Part shown: piece by piece, positions 33,770 through 45,400 of the stretch
Layout: every line of letters begins with the position of its first letter
Position numbering within the stretch: position 1 is the first letter of the stretch
Assembly: GCA_031310005.1 (NCBI GenBank)
Contig: CM062384.1
Location: 2,976,001-3,040,000 of the forward strand
Source: Dactylellina haptotyla
Taxonomy: Eukaryota; Ascomycota; Orbiliomycetes; Orbiliales; Orbiliaceae
Reading direction: 5' to 3'
Length of the DNA: 64,000 bases
Translations under genes and position numbers: made by a program
Notes under the pieces: generated by a model
What the model was told of the DNA's origin: nothing
Seen by the model: only the letters and a program-made list of their open reading frames with translations
Databases searched by the model: none

Positions 33770-34195
33770 GCGCCTTTTTTCTCCGGTTGGCAGGGTACCG
33801 ATGAGGTTTCTTCTGTTGTTCCGCCGGCGCGGAGGCTCGAGTGGTTTGTGGATGTGGGTGGAGTAGAGAGGGGGGATCGGGGAGAGAATAATCTGATAAA
33901 TGGGAAGACGTTGGGGCAGTTATGGGAGCAGGCGAGGCGAGGCGGCTCGGATGATAGTTATGATGTCAACACTGAGAAGAAGGTTTCGAATGGCGGTGGT
34001 AATTGTGGTGAGTTACCGGAGCATGGGACCTACCTGTTGGACGGCAAGACGTTAGGCCAGCTGTGGGAGGAAGCTAGGCAGGAGAATATGTCTAGTGATT
34101 CCTATGATATCGGGACGGATTCTCGCAACGACCCTGATCCCGACTTCGAGATGTGGGATTCTCATCCTGAAGGCCGGGTTTGTATGGAGTATTAA
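33770..34195 (+). CDS. Likely C-terminal continuation of the large F-box protein
   Basis: Directly after the TAG at 33767-33769 the same frame stays open for 141 codons to the TAA at 34193. It has no early ATG, so it is not a separate gene. It encodes a duplicated unit (NGKTLGQLWEQARR...SDDSYD, about 33887-33967, and DGKTLGQLWEEARQ...SSDSYD, about 34031-34117), which chance non-coding DNA would hardly give. The simplest model is a 69-nt intron, 33725-33793 (donor GTGTCG, T-rich tract, acceptor TTGGCAG), which removes the stop and keeps frame. The donor and branch site are weak. Stop-codon readthrough is the alternative. The true C-terminus of the protein therefore remains uncertain. Confidence 0.5.
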   Translation, partial: APFFSGWQGTDEVSSVVPPARRLEWFVDVGGVERGDRGENNLINGKTLGQLWEQARRGGSDDSYDVNTEKKVSNGGGNCGELPEHGTYLLDGKTLGQLWEEARQENMSSDSYDIGTDSRNDPDPDFEMWDSHPEGRVCMEY

Positions 34196-35019
34196 CGAAG
34201 GAATTCGGCTCGGGTTAAGGTGGTACTTTCTCTCTACTCTGTTCTACTCTACTCTGCTCTCCTACTCTTGTTTTCGTTTCCGCTTGTTATCCTCTTACAT
34301 GGTAACAACTGGGGGGTATGGAATATATATCCTGACGGTTGTTATGAAATTTGCATTTATTCTACCTCTCCCCTTTTTTTACGATAATATTTCTTTATAA
34401 TCATCATCATCATAGCCTGCGTTCTTTCTTCACTTCATGATTATGAGTTATCCACGGTCTCCAGTTTTAAACATTCCAAAATTATGTTTTTTTTGGTCTT
34501 TTCTTCATTTGCAGTTTAGTTTTTGAATTGGATTCTGGCATTCACAAGGATATGAGTTTCTTTTTTGGCATCATATCATCATTTCATCTTCCTTATCGAG
34601 AGACATGGTCACGGCTGTCATCATGCATGCATGTCACTTTCCCAGCTTTCATTACCAGTTTGTATAGATAGAACACTTGGATTATACAAACAGAGTAGTC
34701 GCTTGGAAAATTTTATCCAAACAATCGAAAAATTGCGAGTAACAATCCACACATCATCATCACCACAGACACAGATAGAGTCAGTATTACTGCCTTCAGA
34801 GAATAAAAAATAGAGAATTTCCTTCTTTTTTTTTTAGCTTCTTCTTCATAAGTAACATGCAGAGAGGGGGGGAAACAGAGAGAAAATAAGCTATACATCA
34901 GAATATACTATGCCAGAAATATGATTTTTTCACAACCGCAAAAACATCGTCCACCTGTAAAAGAACTAAAACACAGTGTTATAAAAAAGCTCCACGCTTG
35001 CACGCTTGCACCCGTTTGT
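34196..35019. other. Convergent intergenic region
   Basis: Between the 3' ends of the large F-box gene and the Abp1 gene. AT-rich, with TCTACTC-type repeats near 34230-34270; no ORF of interest. Confidence 0.6.
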
Positions 35020-37837
35020 TTACTGATGGAGTTCAACATAGTTGGAGGGGAACAATCCCTGCGCTCCGTTGTAAGAACCGAACCACCAATCTTCATCGGG
35101 GAATTCCTATACGGTAAAATAGAATATATTAGCCACAATCCTACCTCGCTTTTTTCAAGGGGATATATATAGATATCATCAATCAAGGGAAAAAACTTAC
35201 GATATCGGTAATCGTCGCGCCTTCAGGGAAACTAAGCTCGTTTTCTTCTGCTGCCTCATAGTCGTAAACCGCCGCTGCAGTTTGCCCACCGCCGCCAGCC
35301 GCCATCTGTGGTTCCGGTTCCGGTGATGGTTCTCGAACTGCAGGTGGCGGTGGAGGCGGCGCCTGTGCCGCTGGTTCTTCCTCATCATCCTCGTCGTCCA
35401 TGATGGGCTCGACGTAGTTCGAAGGGAAGAGGCCGGTCTCACCGGCTTCGTTGGTACCTTGCCACCAATCCTATTATCATATTTCGTTAGAAAAAAGTCG
35501 TAACCTGGTTTAGAAGAATTAGTAGGAATAAGCTTACATCATCGGCAAACTCAATCATGCCAACAATCTGGCCTTCCACAAGCTCGAGTTCATTGTCCTC
35601 GGCCTTCTCGTAGTCATACAGAACCTTTGCCCGTCGGCCGGTCAATCCACTAGCACCGCCAGAGGATGCCATGGCGGCCGTGGTAGCAGCAACACCAGCT
35701 CCAACTGCGGCGAGACCAACGCCAGCTGCAATAGCTGTTGGAATCGGTGAGGGTTCTGGAGACGGGGTACGTTGTCTGGGAGGTTGCTGTGGCACGGCGC
35801 CGCGAGCAACAGGCATGGCTATTCTTGCGGGGCTGCGTGGCGGGCTTGGAGTTGGGCTTCGCTGCTGAGCCTGTGGGGGTGGCGGTACGAATCGAGCAGC
35901 TGGTTGGGGTGCCTCCTCTTCTGGCTCTTCTTCGTCGTCGTACGCTGATGCCATTGGTTTAGTGGCCATTGGCGCAGGTGGTGGGGCACCCACGGATGGC
36001 ATCGGCATGCCCTTGAATCGGTCTCTGAGCGCCGAGACACCGCCAGCCTGAGGTTCGGCTTCTGGTTCCATCTCTGGTTCCGGTTCGGGCTCGGGCATAG
36101 CTGGCCGGGATGGCATCTCACGAGGTGGTGGGGCCGGCTCTTCGCTCGCGGAGAATCCTCTCTCGCGGTTCTTCTTCTCCTGCCATAACTGGGCTGGTGT
36201 CTTGCCACCGGCGGATGCGAAGTCCTTGTTCGCAGCTCCGACGGGGGCGGTAGCCGTATTGGTAGGACCGATACCGTACTGGTTAGGGAGGTTAGGCTTG
36301 GTGCCGAACACAGCTGGGGTGCCGAACTGCTTAGCTGGCTTCGGTTTGGGGAGTGACGTGATGCGGCCTGAAGATGAAGATGCTGCGGGTTTGGTGAAAG
36401 CAGAGGCTCTATCCGCCATCGACCTGGGTTGCTCTTCTTCTGAGGTTGGAGCTGGGACTGGTTCTCTGGGAGGTTGAGCTGCTGATCGGATGGCATGGAT
36501 ATCAACCTTGCCGATGGGCTCATATGCACCCCTGATGACTTCTGGCTTGGAGTCGAACTTCTTGTCTCCCTGAGCTCGGATCTCCGCAATATCAACTTTG
36601 CCGATTGGCTGGTATGCACCCCTGACGACCTCCGGCTTGGAGTCGAATTTCTTGTCTCCCTGTTGCCTGATCGCATTGATGTCAACACTGCCGACGGGTT
36701 GGTAAGCACCTCGGATGGGTTCCGGTCTAGCGTCGCTACCGCTCGTTGTCGATGTTGGCATGGACATGAGCTCCTTCATGTTGACCTTGGTAGGCTTGTA
36801 CGCCGACTCGACCTTCTCCAACTGCGATCTCGACACCTGAGGAGCATCTTCGCCCCAGCCGTCGGAGTCGACCTTTCCAACCGGCGCGGGGGCAGCAGGT
36901 CTTCCACGGGGAGCAGCGGGAGTGCCGAATTGTCGTGTGGGGGTGTAAGCCTGGCCTGGTTTCCAAGCGGGCTTTGGAGGAGCAGCGGGTTTCCCGGATG
37001 GAACGGACGGTGCACCGGATGTAGCAGCGGAATAATTGCTTCCAGAGGCGGTGGAGACCTTTTTCATGATTTCGTCGACGTCGAGGGTGCTCGAGTCGCG
37101 AGCGGTAATCTCGACATGGTATCCCTAATAAACAGACGACACCCCATTTAGCAAACCACGACGGATACCAACGAAAGAAAAGAGAGTATCGCACCTCGAA
37201 TAATTTGGCAACAGCAGATTTGTAGCCGCCGTAGTTGCCCTTGACTCGCTCAGGGACACCGTCTCCGCACTATTCCGGAAGGAGGACCGATTAGCTCTTA
37301 TTTAGCTGTCAGGCAAGCTACCCCGCGTGTTGTAGCATTGTAAAACCCGCTTATCGATATATATATATATCTACGAATATTGGCGGGGAGGGGGGGAATT
37401 ATATGACGAACCCAAGCGAAGAAGACATTCTTTCCAAGTTTTGTGTTCGGGTCTTTTACTTTGGCGAGCGCGAATTGTACTCGGCCGTCGTTGAAGTCTT
37501 CGAATAGCTCTTCCAGTTCGCCCTCTATATTGCAACATCAGCCGAGAGCCGGGGAGCAGTCAGCAATTAGCCTTCCGAGCTTATTACACCGCCAATCGTA
37601 AGATCGGTAGAAAAGTGAATGAGAAAAAGAGAGAAACGCACCTCCTGTGCTTTGGACTTTCAGTACACTGGGCTTCGGTGGTCCTTGGGCAAAGGCATTC
37701 TGGAGCGGTGCCTGGACGAAGAGCAGGACCCAGTTCGCGTAGGTGGCGGACTTGCCGGAGGGGACGGAGGCCGTTGTGACGGATTTGACGGAGCGGTTGA
37801 TGGCAGGACCGTCCTGCGAGAGGTCGAGAGCCGACAT
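35020..37837 (-). CDS. ABP1: Actin-binding protein Abp1 (drebrin-like, ADF-H and two SH3)
   Basis: Six exons on the minus strand: 37837-37642, 37524-37412, 37269-37195, 37124-35538, 35470-35201 and 35106-35020, giving 775 residues. Residues 1 to about 140 are an ADF-homology domain that binds F-actin (TYANWVLLFVQ, ELEELFEDFNDGRVQFALAK, NVFFAWCGDGVPERVKGNY). The middle holds three near-identical 30-residue repeats (about 262-342; RGAYQPIGKVDIAEIR), then KTPAQLWQEKKNRERGF and long Pro/Glu-rich stretches with PxxP sites. Two SH3 domains end the protein: about 622-683 (AKVLYDYEKAEDNELEL, DWWQG, GLFPSNYVE) and 718-775 (AAAVYDYEAAEENELSF, DWWFGS, GLFPSNYVE). Abp1 sits at cortical actin patches, stimulates Arp2/3 and recruits Ark/Prk kinases and Srv2 during endocytosis. 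Yeast Abp1 has one SH3; two are common in filamentous fungi. Confidence 0.96.
36480..36725 (-). repeat. 90-bp tandem repeat inside the Abp1 gene
   Basis: Almost three copies of a 90-bp unit encoding RGAYQPIGKVDIxxIRxQGDKKFDSKPEV-type repeats (split here by variable positions). DNA similarity is high enough to suggest recent duplication or homogenisation. Confidence 0.85.
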
Positions 37838-38439
37838 GGTCAGAGGGTAAGCGTGGTATCTGCGGGCTTGCAGCTGGAAGCAAAGAGGAGATGGAGACGA
37901 TGGGAGAGAGAGGGAGGATGAGATGAGGTTGCGGGACGGAGAGATGGATGGGGGGGAGGTCGTTAAGAAGCTGGTGGGGTAAACCCAACGACGAACAGGC
38001 AGAACACCAATGACGACAACGCAGCCGTATAGCGTATCCTTCGTTTTGGGCGCCCGTTTTGCAATGCTCCCGTGCTAGCTAGTCTCGAGTGGATAAAGTG
38101 CCAGTTGCAATTGAGGGCTGCGGCTGAGAGTGCGCCCCGCTCGCGGCCAGTTGGACTCCGAGATTGCCTGGAGTAAGTCAGTCAGTCAGTAGGTAAGTGG
38201 TACGTACCTGCCGTGGCGCTCTAGCTGCGGATGCTGATATCATGCCCTGCAGGTGCCGGGGTGCTCATCACTAGCTCGCACAGGCATCATCCTGCTTGTT
38301 CCACTTAAGCTTCATCCGAAAGCAATCTAGACCTCTCCGTTCTGGAGAGTGATTGTGCACGGAAAGACGGAGGGTATAAAAACAAAACTGCTGTGTATTC
38401 GCAAAACTAGCTAAACTGGCGTTAAATACATCAAGTAAT

Positions 38440-38480
<41 letters not shown>

Positions 38481-39568
38481 AGACGGTACATGATGACTTC
38501 AAACTCGCTCCTCCGCTCCTGCTCGAAAATCCAATCAAACGATACAAGACAGACGTGCCCGCCACCCAGTGGTATCTTTCCCATCCAGAAAAAAATTAAA
38601 CAGAAAACAAAATAATATCAAATATCAAAAAAATCATTAAAATCAATCAATCGCACAAAGTGAGTGTCGAATGAGAAAAATAACCCCTAATCCGTTGCAT
38701 CCATGGGTATCATAGCGAATGACATGAATGCGTTTCCTTCTCCAGCGCTGCAAAATAAGAATATATAAAAAAAGGATATTCAAAAAGCAAGAAACCAGAA
38801 AGTCGAAAGCGTCAAAAAACATCAACTCGCAACAAACAAAAAATCAAATAAGAGTAATGAAAAATACCAATCTGTGTAACAATCGAACGAAAAGAACACA
38901 AGAATTCGTATAAAAATATCTGAAGGGGTGGTCTCTGTACCTAAGTAGCTGCGAGACCCAAGGAGCGTGAGCGAGAGAAGTAGAGGATAAGCAGACCCTC
39001 CCCTTCTCTCTGTGGTGTCCATACAAAGCCAAACAGTAGACGAGAAGAAAAAACAAAAACACCCATCGAGAATCCAAACATCAACCTTTTTTTTTAGGTT
39101 TCCTGGCTGAATATTCTTTCCCACGGATATTAAACCAACATTGACAGGGAAGAACGATCGACCGAAAGAAAGAATAAATAGCATGCAGTGGTTTTTTCCA
39201 AACGAAGCAAGAGAAAAAATCAAGGAAAGAAAAAAAGTATATCAAAAAAGGCGACTCTTTTTTTGGATGGTTTATTGGATTTTTCGTATGGGTGTCTTTG
39301 ATTTCTCCCCAGCCTGGCTAAGAATGAAAAATGAATAAAAGATCAATTAGTAACACCTGCTCCTCGACCGGAGGGAAGATTGAGAGAAAAAGGATCCAAC
39401 ACTGAAGTGACTAGCAATAATTATTTTTTTCAAAAAAGTAAAAAAAACTTTAGTTAAGTCACGAATGTTCACCTTATAAAAACTTTCATCATCTTCTTCA
39501 ACCTCCTATAAAAAAAAGAAAGAGATGGAGACTACCGTCTCCAAGGGGCTTGTCTCCCAGTTTGTCGT
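37838..39568. other. Intergenic: Abp1 promoter and 3' region of the C2H2 gene
   Basis: No coding-like ORF. A GATA microsatellite is at 38440-38479. The part from 38.5 to 39.5 kb is very A-rich on the plus strand, consistent with the 3' untranslated region of the minus-strand C2H2 gene. Confidence 0.6.
38440..38479. repeat. (GATA)10 microsatellite
   Basis: Ten perfect GATA units, 0.6 kb upstream of the Abp1 start codon. Perfect repeats of this length usually vary between isolates. Confidence 0.95.
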
Positions 39569-42475
39569 CTACTCGACGATCAACCCTGGGTTTGGCATCC
39601 AACCAGCGGAGGTGGTTGGAATCTGCTGCCAGGTGTTGAACTGGTTCCAGTTGCCGCCGTAGACGCCGGAGAGGTCGCCTTGCTGCATGTCGGCGGTGCT
39701 GTCAACCGACGCGCTGCGGAAGGTCTGTGGGGTGTCGGGAGATGGAGTCAACATATACATCTGCTGAATCTTGGCCATCTCGCTGGTCTCATCGAGAGAT
39801 GGGAGGAAGGCATTGACGTCCTGTGGAGGAGTCGAGATGCCGTGCTCAAAGATGGAGTTCATCGGGCCGTTGAGCTTGGTAGCGGACTTTGGAGTGTCGG
39901 AGTTCTTGCGAGCACCAGGTTGGGGAGCAGGCTTGACGGCATTACCGTTAGGATTGCGCGGGTTGTGCTTGCTGCGCTCGTAGACGTAATCGTGCTGCTT
40001 CTCCATGTGCTGCTTACAATTACTCTCGCGCTTGCTCTTGTAAGGGCACGGTGGGAACTCGCAGTACCACATTTGTGGAGAATCGCTATGACGATCGGTC
40101 TCGTGGCGGTCACGCTCCTTCTCGGTCGGGAAGCCCTTGTCGTGGTAGAGACAGCTGGGCTCAGAGCACTTGTGCGGACGCGAGTGCGTCTTGCCGTGCT
40201 TCTTGAGGTCACATGGGCGGTTGTACTTCTTACCGCAGATAGCTCCAGTCTCCTCATCGCGGTGGAGGCAGACGTGACCGCCTTGTGGCTTCTGGATCGA
40301 CTTCTTGCGCTTCTGAAGAAGTGGGTTCATGCGAGAGCCGTTGTCGTCGGAACCATCGTCAGAGCCGGTGAGATCCTGATGTTGGGAAACAGGGGAGATT
40401 GGCAAGTCACGGGATGGGATATCGAACAGACCACCGAGAGTGGCAAGCTCTTGGATGCTCGCGCGCTGCTCAAGAGCGGCAAGGAGCTGTTCCTGGAGCT
40501 TCTCATTGATACTGGAGTGTGGTCTGTGCATGGTCGACATCTTACGGATTCCGTTCTGTGGGGCCATTGGCTTGGGCATCTGAGGGCCTTGGAGAGCTTG
40601 TGGGCGCTGAAGGATGGAGATGTTTGAAGCCGGAGCGGCGGCAGTGCTGGCGGAGACCATCTGCGAGAGAAGAGCATCCTTCTGGTGGGCGAGGACGTCC
40701 ATAAAGTAACCCTCGTAGTATGGAGTATCATTTGGTCGGATGAGATCACCACCCACAGTCTCAATCGAGATCATGGCGTTCTGGCAGCGGAAGAGGAACT
40801 TCTCGCAAAAGTTGACGAACGACTGTGGGGATGGCGACATCTCCTGGGACTTGTAGAGAAGGTACTTCTCGAGGTCGCGGAGGCACAGGATACGGCCCTC
40901 ATCAAGACGCATAGAAGCGGCAGCGATGAGAGGGGTAAACTGCAATAGAGCGGGATCCTGCGACAATGGAAGGAGGATCAACCGCTTCATCTCCATAATG
41001 GCATCAGCATTCAACCCGGTTGGGGTAGCCGAGTGGATGGAAAGAACGGAGCCGCTCGGGGAGCCAATGTTAGAACCCTGTGCAGACCAGCTCTGGCTGA
41101 CTGGCATGTTGTTTGTGGCATAGTAGACATTGGCTGGAGGGGATCCGTATGGAGTCGACAAGCCATTCTGAGTAAAGTCGATATTGGTGGTGGAAGGTGG
41201 GGTAAGAGGTGCGACTGGGGATGAGTAAACACCGAGTCCTGCCTCAACATCGTTGGGGTCGATCAACTCAGGGGTTGGAGAAGCGGAGAACGAGTTATAG
41301 ATGTCGTTGCTTCCGGTCAAACCGGTGTCGAGTCCCAAACTAAGATTTGTCGAGGTCATGTCCGGGAATCCGTAGAGCTCCAATTGAGACATGCTGTTTC
41401 GGTGAGTAGCCGCCAGGATGTCATCGATCGTAACATTGGTATAGTTGTTGCTGGGGACATTCATAGCAGGGTTGCAGCTGTACGGGGCAGTATCTTGTGG
41501 AACAAATCTGCGTCTCGGAAGCGCCTTCTTTGACGATCTCATGATATCACCTTCTTCGAATGGGTTGGTCTTGGAACGGCCACGTCGTCTTGGTGCCTCT
41601 TCTTCCTTTGACTCTTTGGCGGGCGATGGCTCCGCCTTGACGGTCTTGTCATCCTTCTCATCCTTGGCCTCCTTCTCGTCGAGAGCCGCGGTTACAGATG
41701 AGGAATCCGCCTCCTTCTTGATAACGGGCATCGTCCGCCTCTTGGTGATTGGAGCCTTAGTATCATCATTGGCAGCGCCGGTGATCAAGAACCTTGGAAG
41801 TGGGAGAGCTGTCTCCTTCTCCTTCTTAACTGGGGCAGCTGGTGTCGACCTAGTAAGGATGGTCTTCTTTTCTGTGTCATCAAGCTGGAGGGCTCTATCG
41901 AAAGAAGAGAGGACCTCTTTCATCGAAGAAACATACGATGCGGTAACATCTTGAACGGTTGTGGATTTAGTAGCGAGTTCGTCATCTTCATCGAGGGTCT
42001 TCGGAAGAGCAGCCTTTGGTTTTGTCGATTTGGCGACTGGTCGTTCTGACTTGACTTCGGTCTTTATCGAGACGACCTTTGGCGCGGCGGCGTCTATTGT
42101 CTTGTCGTCCTCCTTGGAGAGCGAGATTTTTGAAACAGATGCAATCAAGCTGTCGATGCCACCGACACTGTTAAAGTCACAAAAGGAGTTCTGGTCAGCG
42201 CGATGTGTTGCGGTGAGGTTGGAATGTGTTGCGGGGGGGTTCAAAGATGCATACGATTTAGGAGCCTTCTTCTGCTCGTCGGCTTCCGATTTGACCGGCT
42301 TTTCGAGGCCGCTGAACGAGTTTCTCCGCACTTTCACAGAGCTGCGCACAATGTCAGAACACGATTCTACGATGCGAGGACGTTTTATCTGTCGCCCGGA
42401 GAGAAGAAGGGATACATACGAGGTCTTGACGTCCTCCTTCTTGATGACTGTTGTTCCCGATCGACGAGAAGACAT
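39569..42475 (-). CDS. C2H2 zinc-finger transcription factor (three fingers)
   Basis: Three exons on the minus strand: 42475-42420, 42341-42255 and 42167-39569, giving 913 residues. Both introns have GTATGT/GTATGC donors and CAG acceptors, are multiples of three (78 and 87 nt) and contain no stop, so intron-retaining messages would still be translated. The N-terminal third is Lys/Ser/Glu-rich with SUMO-like KxE contexts. The middle (about 330-500) is Asn/Ser/Thr/Pro-rich. A helical segment (about 510-600, MEMKRLILLPLSQDP...EGRILCLRDLEKYLLYKS) may be a conserved regulatory domain. Residues 677-773 hold three C2H2 units (C-GAICGKKYNRPCDLKKHGKTH, C-YHDKGFPTEKERDRH, C-CPYKSKRESNCKQH). It should be a nuclear DNA-binding regulator; target genes are unknown. 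I cannot match it to a named factor. Confidence 0.9.
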   Translation of the reverse strand: MSSRRSGTTVIKKEDVKTSYVSLLLSGRQIKRPRIVESCSDIVRSSVKVRRNSFSGLEKPVKSEADEQKKAPKSYASLNPPATHSNLTATHRADQNSFCDFNSVGGIDSLIASVSKISLSKEDDKTIDAAAPKVVSIKTEVKSERPVAKSTKPKAALPKTLDEDDELATKSTTVQDVTASYVSSMKEVLSSFDRALQLDDTEKKTILTRSTPAAPVKKEKETALPLPRFLITGAANDDTKAPITKRRTMPVIKKEADSSSVTAALDEKEAKDEKDDKTVKAEPSPAKESKEEEAPRRRGRSKTNPFEEGDIMRSSKKALPRRRFVPQDTAPYSCNPAMNVPSNNYTNVTIDDILAATHRNSMSQLELYGFPDMTSTNLSLGLDTGLTGSNDIYNSFSASPTPELIDPNDVEAGLGVYSSPVAPLTPPSTTNIDFTQNGLSTPYGSPPANVYYATNNMPVSQSWSAQGSNIGSPSGSVLSIHSATPTGLNADAIMEMKRLILLPLSQDPALLQFTPLIAAASMRLDEGRILCLRDLEKYLLYKSQEMSPSPQSFVNFCEKFLFRCQNAMISIETVGGDLIRPNDTPYYEGYFMDVLAHQKDALLSQMVSASTAAAPASNISILQRPQALQGPQMPKPMAPQNGIRKMSTMHRPHSSINEKLQEQLLAALEQRASIQELATLGGLFDIPSRDLPISPVSQHQDLTGSDDGSDDNGSRMNPLLQKRKKSIQKPQGGHVCLHRDEETGAICGKKYNRPCDLKKHGKTHSRPHKCSEPSCLYHDKGFPTEKERDRHETDRHSDSPQMWYCEFPPCPYKSKRESNCKQHMEKQHDYVYERSKHNPRNPNGNAVKPAPQPGARKNSDTPKSATKLNGPMNSIFEHGISTPPQDVNAFLPSLDETSEMAKIQQMYMLTPSPDTPQTFRSASVDSTADMQQGDLSGVYGGNWNQFNTWQQIPTTSAGWMPNPGLIVE

Positions 42476-45400
42476 CTTGATGTGCTTTGTATGTGTATGT
42501 TATTGTGCGATCAGGATGTAATGCGAACGGTTGTCCGTTGAATCCGTACACGGGTTCGAAGATAGGGTCGAAAGGTCGGGCTTTTTAGTGCTTCATCCAA
42601 TGATAAAGGTAAAATATGCAACTGTATCCGATAGCGATAATAGCAAGAGTAAATGACAGGGTCGTTCTATTGGAAAAGGGTCGTCGTTAAATGAGTCTAT
42701 TCGTTGATCAGAAACCTATTCCCTGAAGTATCCCAGACTAGAACGAACCCAAAAACACGGAAACGTTCGTACACTAACAAAAATAAATGTATAGGGGGAT
42801 TTATCGAAAAGGAAGAATGGAAAGAGATGTTCTAAGGGTGCTCAAAAGATGAGATGAAATATAGAAAGGAAAGAGGAAGTAGCGTTTGCGGGAAAGGGTC
42901 TGTAATCGATGAGGGGCAAAAGAGGCCGGCCGGCAAACCCGTGAGAGCGGAATGTGCGAGCTGGTCAATTCCTTCCCAAGCAGGATAGCAAGGAGGAGGA
43001 CGGAGAATGACTGGGTCCGGGAAGAGCCAAACAGCGATTATGGATTATGGGAAGGGAAACGAGATAGTGTGATAGGGACTATCTCACGGCACTACCATCG
43101 AGGAAGGAAGGAAGCAACCGAGGCAAGGAAGAACAAGTGGGATATCAGAGTCAAAAGTCGAGAATCATGCGAAAATAGCAAGCCAGTTCCAAAAGGTGCA
43201 AAGCAAAATAAAATAACACTGGAGGGAACGGGTATGATATGTATGATCCAGTCCCAGTTGAAAAGTGGGAGGGAAAGCAGGTGAGATTGGTTTGGCGGGT
43301 GGGCGGAGGCGAGGAATTAAAAGGGAAGAGGCGCAAGCTACTCTTTGGGGAAGGAACCTTGGTTGTAGCGCTGCCGGTTTTAAGAGATGAATCCTCCCAC
43401 GTTTCCGGCTCTTTTGCTGGCGAGTGATAATATATCTCTTGGTATTCTTCTAAGGGACTTTTAGGTACCCTCCCAATAAATGTACCTCCTCCGCCGTAGT
43501 GTTGGTAGTGTTCCTGCCCGCTGGGTCTGCAACGGAGCTAGCGTGATGCTGCAGGAGACTATTATTGGGGGAGAACAAGAACCGCAATAATAATAGTGGC
43601 CACACGAAAAGAAAGACAGACCCGCCGTTGGTTTGAGGTCTGTAAATTTTTTCATGCACGAGCTGGAACTGAAATCTCACAAGCAGAGCATCTCAGATCC
43701 CGGGGGCCATGGATGCAAGGCACAATTGCATTGGGGTACTCTCCAGTAGGCCCAGTGCGTAGCTAGTTCCAATGCAGGGGAAGAGAAAGAATAGACGGAT
43801 TGCAAAGAAACGAAAATATATATATATATACTATACCTTTTGATGACCGAATAGTTGTAAATGTAAAACGTCAAAAGACTTTTTCTATGCTGCAACGTGA
43901 ACAATCCGACCAGATCCTGAGAATTATAAACTGCAATGAGATCCGTCCCAATCGTTGTAGGAGTTGTGTTCTGCTGACGAGGCTCCGGATACAAACGTCG
44001 TAGTGTCGTTGTGCGGATTAGGTAGCTGCTTCAAGGGATTGCGCGGAACGAAACGATTTTGTAAGAGTAAACCAAGCTGACGAATGCGAGAGATCTCAAT
44101 CAATGCACCGATAGAAGGGAAATACAAGTAAGAAATTTTAAAAGGAAATAAAGAATAAGGGAGATAGTTGCACACACAAGAAAAAGGAACTGGTGTAGCC
44201 ACCGAATCGAGAGAGAAAAGGGAAAAATATGTGATTGTGAAAAAAAGCTGCTGTTCTAGCCGGACGTCCTGGGCCCAGAAGATATCTCTTTTCAATTTAC
44301 AAACCCTCAGCTGATATTAAACGCTACAGCTCTGGTCGCCGGGGCCCCAAAAGGAGGATAGATCGAGCAATCAATCATTCATTCAATCAAAATCATCCCT
44401 CTTTCCGCCCTGATGCTCCAAATCGAGATACACATCTAGTCATGCTTGAGAAAGCCTCTAACGCCCTAATCTCTTAATCTCCCAAGCAAGCTTGTTGGCC
44501 TCAAGAGATAGTCCTAAACATGGGTTGCTCGCTGCTATCATAGACGATGCGTCATTCCAAAAGAGGGTCCCAAAACTTCAATGTTTACACAGCCGATACT
44601 TCGCGCTTCTACCTACTGGATGACTGTAGGCAATAAACTATTCGGGTCCTCTCGTCTTGTTCGCCTCGCTGGTCCACTTCGAAAGCAAATCGCAAAGCGA
44701 TGGAGAAGCATAGAATATACAGTTCTTTGCAGCTTTGTCCGCAGCACGTAATGATACTTGAACCAGTTTCGCACAGAGTGTCTGCCTATTGCGTGTGTGT
44801 GGGTGGGTTTTCTTTAGCACAACGTCAAATTCCTTAAGCTTTCTTTACCCGCAAGCCCCCCAAAATCCAATTCGCTTCACAATGACAGCCCACACCACAA
44901 GGGGAGAGGAAAACCCAGCTTATGACGAGAAAATTTTAGCTTCAGGCTGCCAGTTTTGCACAAGGAGGAGGGGTTCCAACTTTTTTGCTTCTTTAGTGCC
45001 TTTACCCTTCTCGGGGTTCATGCTAGTGGGTCGGATAGCCTAAGGGACAACCCGGGCCAGCAATTGGGCCTCCCCTTTGTTTCGTGGGTGGTTCCGGCGA
45101 TACTTCTTGGCGGACAGGACCTCGACAAACCAACCTCTCTCACTTTTAATTTGGGAGTACTAGGCAGCCGTTTTCCCTTGAGCGAAGAAGCCCATCCGCA
45201 AGACTCCAGCAGGGTTCGTATTTGACTGGTTGGTCCCTTGACGGGCAAGGGAGCAAAGGCAAACCCTCTCTTTTCGCTTCAGCATGCTGAGCCGCAGACC
45301 ATGCATCGTTCAGACGACCACGATCTGACTTCACCTCCATTTGATCACTCTTTCTGGAAGAATGTCATACTTGTTTGTTCGTACGATCGTGTTTCGTATG

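Noticed and set aside
39680-40627. 315-codon plus-strand frame
   Set aside because: Lies fully opposite the C2H2 gene, including its zinc fingers, which are unmistakable on the minus strand.
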